Of a DNA stretch of 64,000 bases, positions 56,664-64,000 are shown piece after piece. The first letter of the stretch is position 1, and each line of letters opens with the position of its first letter. Below the pieces are notes generated by a model that worked only from the letters and a program-made list of their open reading frames with translations, searched no databases and was not told the origin of the DNA. This DNA comes from Pseudomonas sp. FP453 (GTDB lineage: Bacteria; Pseudomonadota; Gammaproteobacteria; Pseudomonadales; Pseudomonadaceae): the NCBI RefSeq assembly GCF_030687495.1, contig NZ_CP117435.1, forward strand, positions 3,104,501 through 3,168,500, in the 5' to 3' direction. A program made the translations under genes and the position numbers.

Positions 56664-57352
56664 GCTTTGGCCTGTTGCTCCAGGTGCAGCTGTAACTGCG
56701 GATCGAGTTGCAGCTGCGCCGCCAGGTCGTCGAGGTAATTGCGTTCGGCGTCCTGCTGGTCGTCCACCAGCAGCACACTGGCCAGGTACACCTCGGCAGC
56801 CACGGCCGGGTCGCCGGCAAACTCGGCGAAATCCGTGGCATCCAGGGGCTTGGCGACTTCGGCGTCGAGCCACTGTTGCAACTGCGGGTCGTCGGTGTGC
56901 TGGCGCAGCTCATTGGAAATCATCTGCTGCTCTTTTTCATCAATACGCCCATCGGCCTTGGCGGCCGCGATCAAGGCGCGCAATACCGCATGGCTATGGG
57001 CTTCGGCCTCGGGGCCGTCAAGCTGGTCCGCCGTCTGGAAGGCGGCTTGCGGCTGGCTGGCCTGCTGGCTCTGCCAGGCCTGATACGCCTGGAAGGCCAT
57101 CATGCCCAACGACGCCAGTGCCGCGTAATTCATCCCGCCAGAGCGCCCTTGCGCAGGACGTGCAGCCGCCCCACCGCCCAACAGGCCGCCGAGCCCGCCC
57201 AACAATCCGCCTAAACCACCACCCGCTGAGGCATTGCCGGTGCTGGTGCCTTTCAGCAAGCCGCCGAGCAGCCCGCCGAGGCCACTGCCCGAGGCGCCGC
57301 CGCCCTGTTGCCCGCCGCGCAGGAGTTGTTCCAGGAGATCGCTGGTGTTCAT
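56660..57352 (-). CDS. DUF533 (TerB-like/YebE) protein
   Basis: 230 residues from the ATG at 57352. A long Gly/Leu low-complexity region (GGLLGGLLKG, LLGGLGGLLGGG) precedes one helix (NYAALASLGMMAFQAYQAW) and a TerB-like all-alpha domain (RALIAAAKADGRIDEKEQQM, AAEVYLASVLLVDDQQ). Inner-membrane associated, function unknown. The longer frame has no Shine-Dalgarno. Confidence 0.8.
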   Translation of the reverse strand: MNTSDLLEQLLRGGQQGGGASGSGLGGLLGGLLKGTSTGNASAGGGLGGLLGGLGGLLGGGAAARPAQGRSGGMNYAALASLGMMAFQAYQAWQSQQASQPQAAFQTADQLDGPEAEAHSHAVLRALIAAAKADGRIDEKEQQMISNELRQHTDDPQLQQWLDAEVAKPLDATDFAEFAGDPAVAAEVYLASVLLVDDQQDAERNYLDDLAAQLQLDPQLQLHLEQQAKA

Positions 57353-57477
57353 GGTGTAGCCCTCCGAGGGCGCACTGTTGGCGTCTAACAACCATAGCCC
57401 GTGCCTGCCGGAACACCATGACCGCCGGGCGGGCGCGGCTTATGATGGCGCCACCCCGCTTTCAAGAGAGCCCCCCC

Positions 57478-58005
57478 GTGAACCGGATTGAACACATCAC
57501 GCTGATGGCCGGCTACAACCAGTGGATGAACCAAAAGGTATATGACGCCGCCAGCCACCTCACGGACGCGCAATTGCTGGAAGATCGCCGCGCCTTTTTC
57601 GGCTCGATCCTCGGCACGTTGAACCACCTGGCCCTCGGCGACACGGTGTGGCTCAAGCGCTTCGCCCGGCACCCGGCAGGTTATTTGGCGCTGGCACCGC
57701 TGGACGCTGTCGCCATGCCGGCCGATCTGAAGCAACTCGCCTTCGCCGACCTGCGCGCACTCGCCGCCTACCGCGCCTGGTTGGATCAACTGATCATCGA
57801 CTGGGCCAACACCCTCCAAGCGCCCGAACTAGACCAGCGCTTGCAGTACTACAACATGCGTGGCGTCGCGGCCGACAAGGACTTCGGCAGCCTGTTGCTG
57901 CACTTCTTCAACCACCAGACCCACCATCGTGGCCAAGTGACCACACTGCTGAGCCAGGCCGGTGTGGACGTGGGCGACACCGACCTGCTGGCCTTGATTG
58001 ACTGA
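57478..58005 (+). CDS. DinB family protein
   Basis: 175 residues from a GTG at 57478 with AGAGAG upstream. Four-helix bundle of the DinB/DUF664 type, metal-binding His visible in GTLNHLALGD and FFNHQTHHRGQVTTLL. These proteins bind a divalent metal; some are thiol transferases, and the partner thiol is unknown here. Convergent with the GFA gene, 2 bp apart. Confidence 0.85.
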   Translation: MNRIEHITLMAGYNQWMNQKVYDAASHLTDAQLLEDRRAFFGSILGTLNHLALGDTVWLKRFARHPAGYLALAPLDAVAMPADLKQLAFADLRALAAYRAWLDQLIIDWANTLQAPELDQRLQYYNMRGVAADKDFGSLLLHFFNHQTHHRGQVTTLLSQAGVDVGDTDLLALID

Positions 58006-58007
58006 AC

Positions 58008-58469
58008 TCAGCGCGCATTGAACTCGGCATAAGCCTGCAACAACCGCGGGAACTCCTCCGGCTGCGGCAATTGCGCAAAGCTTTCTACGGCTGGGGTGGA
58101 GACCCAGGCCAGTTTTTCCCGGGTCCAGGTTTCCATGAAAGGCACGTAATCGCTGGCGTTATCCAGCAAGGTTGCGCGCACATTGACGAACTCATCGATG
58201 CCATGGGGGCGGGTAAACAGCCAGCTCATGCAATGGGGGCAAAAATAGTGGCGGTCCACCCCGTGCAAGCCGCCGATCACCGGGCAGCCAGCGGTCACGG
58301 TGAAACCATTGGCCGGGACCAGGGCGCTGAGGGAAAACGCGCTGGAGGACATTTTCTGGCAGCCGGTGCAGTGACACGCCATGGTGATCACCGGGGCCAC
58401 GCTGACACTGAAACGCACGCGATTGCAGCGGCAACCGCCCTCGTGTGGCGGGGTTACAACGCTCATCAT
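58008..58469 (-). CDS. GFA family protein (CENP-V/GFA fold)
   Basis: About 152 residues. Zinc ligands in [21 protein letters not shown] and FCPHCMSW, the standard GFA pattern. Members are named for glutathione-dependent formaldehyde activation but most have unproven function. Two ATGs (58469, 58466) follow AAGGAAGGA; the second has better spacing. Confidence 0.85.
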   Translation of the reverse strand: MMSVVTPPHEGGCRCNRVRFSVSVAPVITMACHCTGCQKMSSSAFSLSALVPANGFTVTAGCPVIGGLHGVDRHYFCPHCMSWLFTRPHGIDEFVNVRATLLDNASDYVPFMETWTREKLAWVSTPAVESFAQLPQPEEFPRLLQAYAEFNAR

Positions 58470-58660
58470 TCCTTCCTTTTCATGATTGGGTGCGTGCCAG
58501 CGTAACGTCAGGGCCCGGGGTTGAACAGGCTTGCAAACAAAAGCGAACGCCGTCGCGCCACAGGGGTCCTAACCATAAGGCGTCGGGGTAACAACCCCGC
58601 CCTGCCCGCGCCCACCGAGTGGTCTCGAGGCGCGGCCCCTTATAAGAAGGAGACGCTTAC

Positions 58661-58942
58661 ATGGTCATTCACTTCAAGGTCGCCGGCCATCTTGCCTGCG
58701 GCCACCACGGCACCAACCTCCCCTCCAGCACCGAGCTGAACCGGGTCAAGTGCCGTACCTGCCGCAACACCGACGCGTACAAAGAAGCGCGCCGCACCCA
58801 ACGCAACGCGGCCCGCCGTAGCGCCCGCCGCGCTAAAACCCACACCGCCGGCGACTGGCGCAGCGCGTGGACCCAACGCCTCACCGATCTGCCCGGCTTG
58901 CAGCGCTTGCCACGGGGCTTCAGTGGGCAGCCATTCGTGTAA
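58661..58942 (+). CDS. Small basic protein with a Cys/His motif, 93 aa
   Basis: ATG at 58661 behind AAGAAGGAGA, a very strong ribosome site. Reads MVIHFKVAGHLACGHHGTNL, then VKCRTCRNTDAYKEARR and an Arg/Ala-rich stretch. Cys, His, Cys-x-x-Cys could bind zinc, and the basic tail could bind nucleic acid. Looks like a small conserved Pseudomonas protein; function unknown. Confidence 0.65.
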   Translation: MVIHFKVAGHLACGHHGTNLPSSTELNRVKCRTCRNTDAYKEARRTQRNAARRSARRAKTHTAGDWRSAWTQRLTDLPGLQRLPRGFSGQPFV

Positions 58943-59084
58943 AGCCAGCACGGCGCCTGCCCGCGCGGGCGCCGCTTCCATTTGCCAGGCAGCGCTTCTG
59001 AACTTCACCAGGAATCCCGTGTAGATCACTGATCTATCGAGCTTTTTCCTGCACGCATGAGCACCATAAAGGTGCTATTCGAAC

Positions 59085-59113
59085 TTGCACCGAAGCGCCT
59101 GGGCCTATATATT
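59085..59113 (+). promoter_or_regulatory. Promoter of tRNA-Leu
   Basis: TTGCAC, a 17-bp spacer and TATATT, ending 25 bp before the mature tRNA 5' end. Good sigma70 spacing. Confidence 0.65.
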
Positions 59114-59138
59114 CCCATCCCTGCTGCACCGCGCTACC

Positions 59139-59225
59139 GCCCGAATGGCGAAACTGGTAGACGCATGGGACTTAAAATCCCCCGCTCGTAAGGGCGTCCC
59201 GGTTCGATTCCGGGTTCGGGCACCA
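59139..59225 (+). tRNA. tRNA-Leu (anticodon TAA), CCA encoded
   Basis: The acceptor arms GCCCGAA and TTCGGGC pair fully and CCA is encoded. The anticodon loop CTTAAAA gives anticodon TAA. The T arm CCGGTTCGATTCCGG is standard and the long variable arm (CGCTCGTAAGGGCG) is of the Leu type. Reads UUA/UUG codons. The DNA to its right is accessory-looking. Confidence 0.95.
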
Positions 59226-59548
59226 TATATATCAAGGGCTTGCGTGATTGACTTCATGCAGGCCCTTAATGTTTCTGCTCCGCCATTTCAGACCTTGCAC
59301 CGCAATCATCCTCCCCACGGCGTCCTGCCGAACGAATACCAGACCCAAATCTGCTACAGCTCGTCGCTTCAAATCGCGCCACGCTCAAACCTCGACTGCT
59401 GTATGCGCACACAGTATTCGGATTTGCCCACAATGAACCTCGACGAAGACACTTGTGAGTGGCTTGGCCTCCCCTCGCCCCTGGAAATGTACCCGAGTTC
59501 GCCGGCTATCTACGCCTGCGCGGTGCTGAGGCGGCAGCGATATAGAAA
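59226..59548. other. Spacer after tRNA-Leu without a supported gene
   Basis: About 320 bp. One plus-strand frame is open here and continues over the immunity-like gene, but it has no ribosome site and no recognisable sequence. I saw no repeat of the tRNA 3' end and no integrase, so no attachment-site pair can be shown. Confidence 0.4.
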
Positions 59549-60013
59549 CTACGCGCGGGCAGCCAGCAGGACGCCCAGCGTCTTGCCCGTAAATTCCGGA
59601 CTTCTTTCATTTATCTTAGTTGCGATATAGGCCACGGCGTCCTTGGCTGGCGTGTCTGACTCGCGCAACGCCCTGACAATGATTTCGCGCGCGGGATCGC
59701 TATTCAGCACTCGCAGCAAAACAATGGATGCCCACTCAGGACTACTTGCCGCGATCGCGGGATAGACAGCAAGCAAATCCGCAACGTACGCATCCAACGG
59801 CGCAGCTTCCGCCGCGTGGATAATGGAAAACATGCATTCTTGATGAGAACAGCCATCATCTAAAAGCGGAAGAAGGAATTTTGCCGCCGAGGGCTCGCCA
59901 ACTTGGCTTAATTCGTAAACGCCCTCGTCCACTATTTTCACCATATCAGCGGGCTGGCTTGAAATTACGCTGCTCAGCCGAGCAATTATTTCTGCAAAGG
60001 CGTTCGACGGCAT
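59549..60013 (-). CDS. Immunity-protein-like HEAT-type protein (Imm30-like)
   Basis: 154 residues from the ATG at 60013 (AAGAGG upstream). All-alpha, with LPLLDDGCSHQECMFSIIHA, SPEWASIVLLRVLNSDPARE and LRESDTPAKDAVAYIATK. The W-x..-R-x-LNS pattern recalls immunity protein family Imm30, which guards against polymorphic toxins. Less GC-rich than flanking genes. No complete toxin gene is next to it, so it would be an orphan immunity gene. The family call is from memory and is tentative. Confidence 0.5.
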   Translation of the reverse strand: MPSNAFAEIIARLSSVISSQPADMVKIVDEGVYELSQVGEPSAAKFLLPLLDDGCSHQECMFSIIHAAEAAPLDAYVADLLAVYPAIAASSPEWASIVLLRVLNSDPAREIIVRALRESDTPAKDAVAYIATKINERSPEFTGKTLGVLLAARA

Positions 60014-60189
60014 CAATCAGGCCTCTTGAATGTTCGTGGATACATGGCTTTATTCTGCCTTATAAGATCTTGTCGCGGGCCCCTTACAAAGCCGTCATGT
60101 TGAATCGCTGCGATTTGAGGCGTCCTTGATGAGACGTCGTATTGTTCATGGGTCAGTTCCTGGTGACGGATGGGATCGAAGCGATTTGC
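60013..60189 (-). pseudogene. Possible C-terminal remnant of a toxin gene
   Basis: A minus-strand frame open for 58 codons stops with TGA that overlaps the immunity-like ATG in TGATG. It reads ANRFDPIRHQELTHEQYDVS near its start and ends YPRTFKRPD. It has no start codon of its own and is preceded by a stop and by the MFS gene. The overlap is the usual toxin-immunity junction, so this may be what is left of the cognate toxin tail. It could also be a chance frame. Confidence 0.3.
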
Positions 60190-60198
60190 TCAATCGGA

Positions 60199-61450
60199 TC
60201 AAAGGTGCAGCGCGGGCTTGGTCTGGCGAACGCCAGGGGCAGAAGGGACGCGAACTCGCAGCGCAATCAGCAGCGCGGCCAGCAACATCAATACGGCCGC
60301 CGCGACGAATACGCCCGCGCTGCCACCGAAGCTGAACACGGCACCGCCAGCGGCGGCGCCTGTCGCGATGGCAGACTGCACAGAGGCCACCACCATGCCG
60401 CCGGCGCTTTCCGCCTGATCGGGTACCGCGCTGGCCACCCAGTTCGACCACGCCACCGGCACCCCGCCAAAGGCCAGGCCCCAGATCGCCAGGGGTATCG
60501 CCTGCCCAGGCAACGACGCCGGCAACAGCACCAACGCCAGGGCGGCAACGCCGACCAGAGCAGGCATCACCACCAGGATGGCCAGTGGGTGACGCTCCAG
60601 CAACCGCCCGGCCAACAGCGTGCCGACGAAGTTGGCTACACCGAACCCCAGCAACATCAGTGACAGCCCTTGCGAGCCAATACCGGTAGTGCCTTCAAGG
60701 AATGGCCGGACATAGGTGAACATCGCGAAGTGCCCGCTGTGCACCAGCACACACCCGAACATGCCCATGGCGATGCCTGGCCGCTGCAACACCTCTAAAA
60801 CAGTGCGCAGCCTCGCCGGCCGACGCGGCGCAAGGCGCGGCAACGTGAACGACTGGAAAGCCAGGGTCACCATGCCGACCGCCGCCGCGGCAAAAAACGC
60901 GCTGCGCCAGCCATACAGCCCGCCCAGATAGCTGCCCAGCGGCACGGCAACGACGGTGCCCGATGGCAATGCCGCTGAAAATGATCGACAGCGCCCGGGG
61001 CAATAACGCACTCGGCACCAACCGCATCGCGACCGCCGCCGCCATGCTCCAGAACCCGCCAAGGGCAATCCCCAGCAAGATGCGCATCAACAACAGCACT
61101 GCGAAGCTGGAAGAAACGGCGACCAACAGATTGGAAGCGACCATCAACGTGGAAAACCCCAGCAACACCAGGCGCCGGTCGATGCCACGGGTCAGGCCTG
61201 GCACCAACAAGCCGGCGAACAGTGCGACGACTGCGGTCACCGTGACCGCCTGGCCAGCCAGCGCTTCGGACACGCCCAGGTCAGTCGCCATCAGCGTCAA
61301 CAAACTGGCCGGCAGGTACTCGGCGGTCAGTAAGCCGAACACCCCCATTGCCAACGAAAAGACGGCCATCCAAGCAGGGGCCGCAGGCTCTACATCCAAG
61401 CCGACGCCAGGATGGCGGTCGGGTATGGCATTACAGACACAATCGGTCAT
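60199..61450 (-). pseudogene. MFS transporter broken by a frameshift
   Basis: The N-terminal part (61450 down to about 60968) encodes AVFSLAMGVFGLLTAEYLPA through LPRALSIIFSGIA, then runs out of frame. The rest (about 60971 down to 60199) continues as LPSGTVVAVPLGSYLGGLYGW to the stop, with all later helices. The join is explained by loss of 5 bp, one copy of a doubled ATTGC (around 60962-60971). Restored length is about 418 residues, a 12-helix drug/arabinose-efflux-type (AraJ/DHA1) permease. Divergent from an AraC-type regulator. Confidence 0.8.
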
Positions 61451-61552
61451 CGTACGGATCTCCCACTCTTCATGACGAACCGAAGTCTAGGCGCCGGGAT
61501 CCGGATGATCTATGATCGAAAATCTCTACTTTTTGACCAAAACACCTGAACG

Positions 61553-62518
61553 ATGCCTGCTGATCAGTTTGCTCTCTCCTCGGACCTCATCAACGAGCTA
61601 TTGCGCGGCATGCGCCTGCGGGGTGTCGAATACCGGCGTATCCAGGCCGGCCCTACCTTCGGTCTGGGCTTCACGGAGAAACCCGGGCACGCCTGGTTCC
61701 ACTTCATCGCCGTGGGCAATGCGGTGCTGCGCATGGACGATGGCACCCCCTACGCACTGTCTGCCGGCAACGCCGTGTTCATCTCCCATGGCGCGGCGCA
61801 CCAGCTGCTTTCACATCCAGACGCGCCTGTGATGGACATCAACCGCCTGGACGGCGCCCCACTCGGCGACACCGTCAGCGCCGTGGCAACCGGCGCCGAT
61901 GCCAGCCCCTCGCCGAGCACTATTGTGTTCAGTGGTTGCATGGAGTTTGAACTGGGCAGCATCCATGGCCTTGGCAGGCTGATGCCGGGCCTGATGCTGA
62001 TTGATGCCGGCGGCCAGCGTTACCCCGGCCTGGTACCGATCCTGACCACCATGGAACGCGAGGTCGGCGCCGCACGTATCGGCTTCGCCGGTATCCTCGC
62101 GCGTTTGGCCGACGTGGTGGCGGCCATGGTGGTTCGCGGCTGGGTGGAGTGCGCCTGCGGCAATGCCTCAGGCCTGGTCGCCGCCTTGCGCGACCCACGC
62201 CTGGCCGGTGCACTGCTTGCGCTCCATCAGCAACCGGGCCGCGACTGGACCGTCGCGCAGCTGGCAGCGCACTGCAATACCTCACGCTCGGTCTTTGCCG
62301 ACCGCTTCCAGGCGACGATTGGCGTGGCCCCGCTGCGCTATGTCACCGAACTGCGCATGCGGCTGGCGAGCCAGTGGCTGACCCTCGAAAGGCTGCCGAT
62401 CGAAGAGGTAGCGCAGCGTTTGGGCTACACGTCGCAGGCCGCCTTCAGTCGTGCGTTCAAGCGCATTACGGGCAAGACACCGGGATTGAGTCGTAAGGTA
62501 AGGCAGCCCGCTGATTAG
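61553..62518 (+). CDS. AraC family regulator with cupin sensor
   Basis: 321 residues. An N-terminal cupin-type domain (GLGFTEKPGHAWFHFIAVG, SAGNAVFISHGAAHQL) and a C-terminal AraC HTH pair (WTVAQLAAHCNTSRSVFADRFQ, EEVAQRLGYTSQAAFSRAFKR). Of the cupin_6/AraC group that often controls a divergent MFS or oxidoreductase gene. Its neighbour MFS gene is frameshifted. Confidence 0.9.
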   Translation: MPADQFALSSDLINELLRGMRLRGVEYRRIQAGPTFGLGFTEKPGHAWFHFIAVGNAVLRMDDGTPYALSAGNAVFISHGAAHQLLSHPDAPVMDINRLDGAPLGDTVSAVATGADASPSPSTIVFSGCMEFELGSIHGLGRLMPGLMLIDAGGQRYPGLVPILTTMEREVGAARIGFAGILARLADVVAAMVVRGWVECACGNASGLVAALRDPRLAGALLALHQQPGRDWTVAQLAAHCNTSRSVFADRFQATIGVAPLRYVTELRMRLASQWLTLERLPIEEVAQRLGYTSQAAFSRAFKRITGKTPGLSRKVRQPAD

Positions 62519-62550
62519 GCTCAAGGTCAATCCAACCACTGGGTACACTC

Positions 62551-63351
62551 ATGCTCTATTTGCATCGCCTCATCTTTTACCCGCTTTTATTGCTGGCTTT
62601 CTTGTGGGGTTTCTTCGCATTGCGGGTCAACCCACTCCCACTGATCTACAACTTTGAGTTTTTTGCATTACTCAAGGCGCTGTACATCGTCGGGTTTACA
62701 GCATCTTTCTGGCCATTGGCATATATACAACTGGTTGACTATATGCATTCACGCGCTGGAAAAAATGGCCGGCAGCACCTTGATTTCTCCAAGTCGTTGC
62801 AAAAGGATCTGATCGTCGCAGGGCTGACCGCCGTGGCGCTGGCCAGCATTTACTGGCAGGACTCAGCGAGCTATGTTTTTTCGGCAATCGACATTGCGTT
62901 CGTTGGTTTTCCCTTCCTGATCAACGCTCTGTACACCCTGATCCAGAGCACGCAAGTCCGTTTCGCCGGGAAGCCTATCCGCAAGCGAGCGCCATTGCTC
63001 ATGTTCTGTGTGGTGCTGGGAGGGACTGCGACCGCGTATGGGTTGCTGGTGAAAAACGCTTCGGGTGAATTGGCTACGGATCAAGCGTTGTTCCTGCAGT
63101 TGACCATTTTGTTCGCCGGCTTCAGCTTCTTTTTAACCAGCAACTTCATGCTGGAGGCGTGGAAACAGGGGCGTTTCGAGAGTTCTGCGTTCATACGTTA
63201 CTTCTTCACTGAGGTCGTCAGATCACAATCGAACCTGTATCGCGACCTGGACAACGTCCTGGAACCGTTCAACAAGCAGATGGCAACACGCAAATCGCAG
63301 CATGCTGCGGCGCTTCGTCGAAAGCACAAGAATCATTCTCGAAAGCGTTGA
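62551..63351 (+). CDS. Multi-helix membrane protein, 266 aa, unrecognised
   Basis: About six membrane helices (YPLLLLAFLWGFFALRV, LLKALYIVGFTASFWPLAYI, IVAGLTAVALASIYW, APLLMFCVVLGGTATAYGLL, LFLQLTILFAGFSFFL) and a basic C-terminal tail (about 215-266) ending HKNHSRKR. I do not know the family. It is followed by a second membrane protein and an ATPase on the same strand, with small gaps and lower GC, which suggests one operon. Confidence 0.6.
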   Translation: MLYLHRLIFYPLLLLAFLWGFFALRVNPLPLIYNFEFFALLKALYIVGFTASFWPLAYIQLVDYMHSRAGKNGRQHLDFSKSLQKDLIVAGLTAVALASIYWQDSASYVFSAIDIAFVGFPFLINALYTLIQSTQVRFAGKPIRKRAPLLMFCVVLGGTATAYGLLVKNASGELATDQALFLQLTILFAGFSFFLTSNFMLEAWKQGRFESSAFIRYFFTEVVRSQSNLYRDLDNVLEPFNKQMATRKSQHAAALRRKHKNHSRKR

Positions 63352-63413
63352 TGATTGACCGCGGATCGGTGAGCATGCCCGGCCGCAATTCGCACGATAA
63401 AGGATAGAGCACA

Positions 63414-63821
63414 GTGTTCAAGGAGCTTATGGATGCCCTCGGCAAGGTCAAATCCCGCCCATTGCTGAACGTATTTCTGGCGTTGGCCTTTTCGACATTC
63501 ATGGAAGGCGGCGGGCCACTGAAAGATCCGTTTTCCGTTGCCAGCCTGCTGTTGCCGGTCTTTTTGATGATTGCCAGTGTGTTGGTGCTCTCCTGGGTGC
63601 TCTGTGTAAACTACCTGAACAGCCGTCTTGCCGACCACGATCACTTCAGTTGGGGACCTTACCTTGGGGGCGTGGTATTGGCGTTCTGCCTGTGCGTGGC
63701 GTTCTGGTATGTGTCGACGTTTCCCGACCCGTTCAACCTGAAAATGCTCGGCAATGTCGAATTTATTCGGATGTTCACCCTGTACCTGTTTGCAATCGAA
63801 ACGATCAACATCAAACGTTGA
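63414..63821 (+). CDS. Membrane protein, 135 aa, unrecognised, GTG start
   Basis: GTG at 63414 with AAGGA 10 bp upstream. Four membrane helices (ASLLLPVFLMIASVLVLSWV and YLGGVVLAFCLCVAFWYV are clearest) and an N-terminal amphipathic start MFKELMDALGKVKSR. It lies 62 bp after the 266-aa gene and 48 bp before the ATPase start. Family unknown. Confidence 0.6.
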   Translation: MFKELMDALGKVKSRPLLNVFLALAFSTFMEGGGPLKDPFSVASLLLPVFLMIASVLVLSWVLCVNYLNSRLADHDHFSWGPYLGGVVLAFCLCVAFWYVSTFPDPFNLKMLGNVEFIRMFTLYLFAIETINIKR

Positions 63822-63869
63822 AAAAACCAACTCTCGTCTTTAAGTGCGACAAATGGACTTGGCAAACAC

Positions 63870-64000
63870 ATGATCAACACCATTATATCCTCACGCAAAA
63901 CATTGACACTGCGTAACAACTCAACAAACCTATTCGATATTGATTCAATCTCTTTGCTCATTGGCCGAAACGGCACCGGCAAGACAAAAACACTGCAAGA
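63870..64000 (+). CDS. P-loop ATPase, N-terminal fragment cut by the window edge
   Basis: From the ATG at 63870 the frame reads MINTIISSRKTLTLRNNSTN, then SISLLIGRNGTGKTKTLQ to the edge. GRNGTGKT is a Walker A, placed early as in SMC/ABC-like and OLD-type ATPases. The DNA is AT-rich. No clear ribosome site is seen; a six-codon frame (63853-63873) overlaps the start in ATGA and could couple translation. Rest of the gene is outside the window. Confidence 0.65.
   Translation, partial: MINTIISSRKTLTLRNNSTNLFDIDSISLLIGRNGTGKTKTLQ

Noticed and set aside
59139..59225. Island attachment site at tRNA-Leu
   Set aside because: No second copy of the tRNA 3' end and no integrase were found in the window, so the boundary cannot be shown.
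59085..59630. Plus-strand frame across and beyond tRNA-Leu
   Set aside because: It runs through the tRNA and the opposite-strand immunity-like gene, has no ribosome site and no known motif.

Overview
The window is chromosomal DNA of a Pseudomonas, most likely of the P. fluorescens group. Base composition is GC-rich and genes are dense. There are REP/REPIN repeats of the TGTGGGAGC and GTGGCGAGGGAGC types, an MvaT/MvaV-type xenogeneic silencer, an orphan cbb3 CcoN, HppD, GalU, an AhpC/AhpF pair and a modABC operon. No plasmid, prophage or rRNA operon is present. One tRNA gene (Leu, anticodon TAA) lies near 59.2 kb.

Layout. 0-10 kb: the end of a spermidine-synthase-like gene running into a REPIN, a lipoprotein, a seven-heme cytochrome c/TPR protein, a frameshifted CysI-like nitrite/sulfite reductase divergent from an orphan ccoN, an Asp/Glu racemase and a GNAT enzyme. 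10-13.4 kb: a DUF1176 protein and a two-gene Septu-type defence module (PtuA ATPase plus PtuB HNH nuclease). 13.4-17.3 kb: glycerate kinase, CdaR regulator and a sugar-acid transporter, which together form a glucarate/galactarate/glycerate unit. 17.3-29.5 kb: SDR/LysR pair, aldo-keto reductase, RarD, a DUF6543-like protein, HppD, an EamA permease interrupted by an amber codon, a LysR regulator, a CSS/EAL phosphodiesterase, an MvaV-type protein and GloA. 29.5-36.4 kb: AhpF/AhpC, a tyrosine recombinase divergent from a KfrA-like protein across a palindrome-rich spacer, GorA and GalU. 36.4-46.6 kb: small conserved proteins, AlkB and Ada (alkylation repair), nitronate monooxygenase, modABC behind a ModE-like operator, topoisomerase IB, a 163-bp tandem repeat array and a YoaK protein. 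46.7-58.7 kb: AzlCD, arsRBC with an operator, a LysE exporter, mgtA behind a long leader containing two small ORFs, and a run of small conserved genes. 58.7-64 kb is the most accessory-looking part: tRNA-Leu, an orphan immunity-like gene with a possible toxin remnant, a frameshifted MFS gene, an AraC regulator, two membrane proteins and the start of a P-loop ATPase cut off by the window edge.

Functional themes are stress and detoxification (AhpCF, GorA, GloA, AlkB/Ada, ArsRBC, nitronate monooxygenase), respiratory flexibility (CcoN, multiheme cytochrome), metal and oxyanion transport (ModABC, MgtA) and phage or competitor defence (PtuAB, the immunity-like gene, possibly the terminal ATPase operon). 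Three genes carry apparent inactivating lesions: the CysI-like gene (+1 G), the EamA gene (TAG) and the MFS gene (about 5-bp loss). All functional names come from motif recognition by reading; no database search was run.
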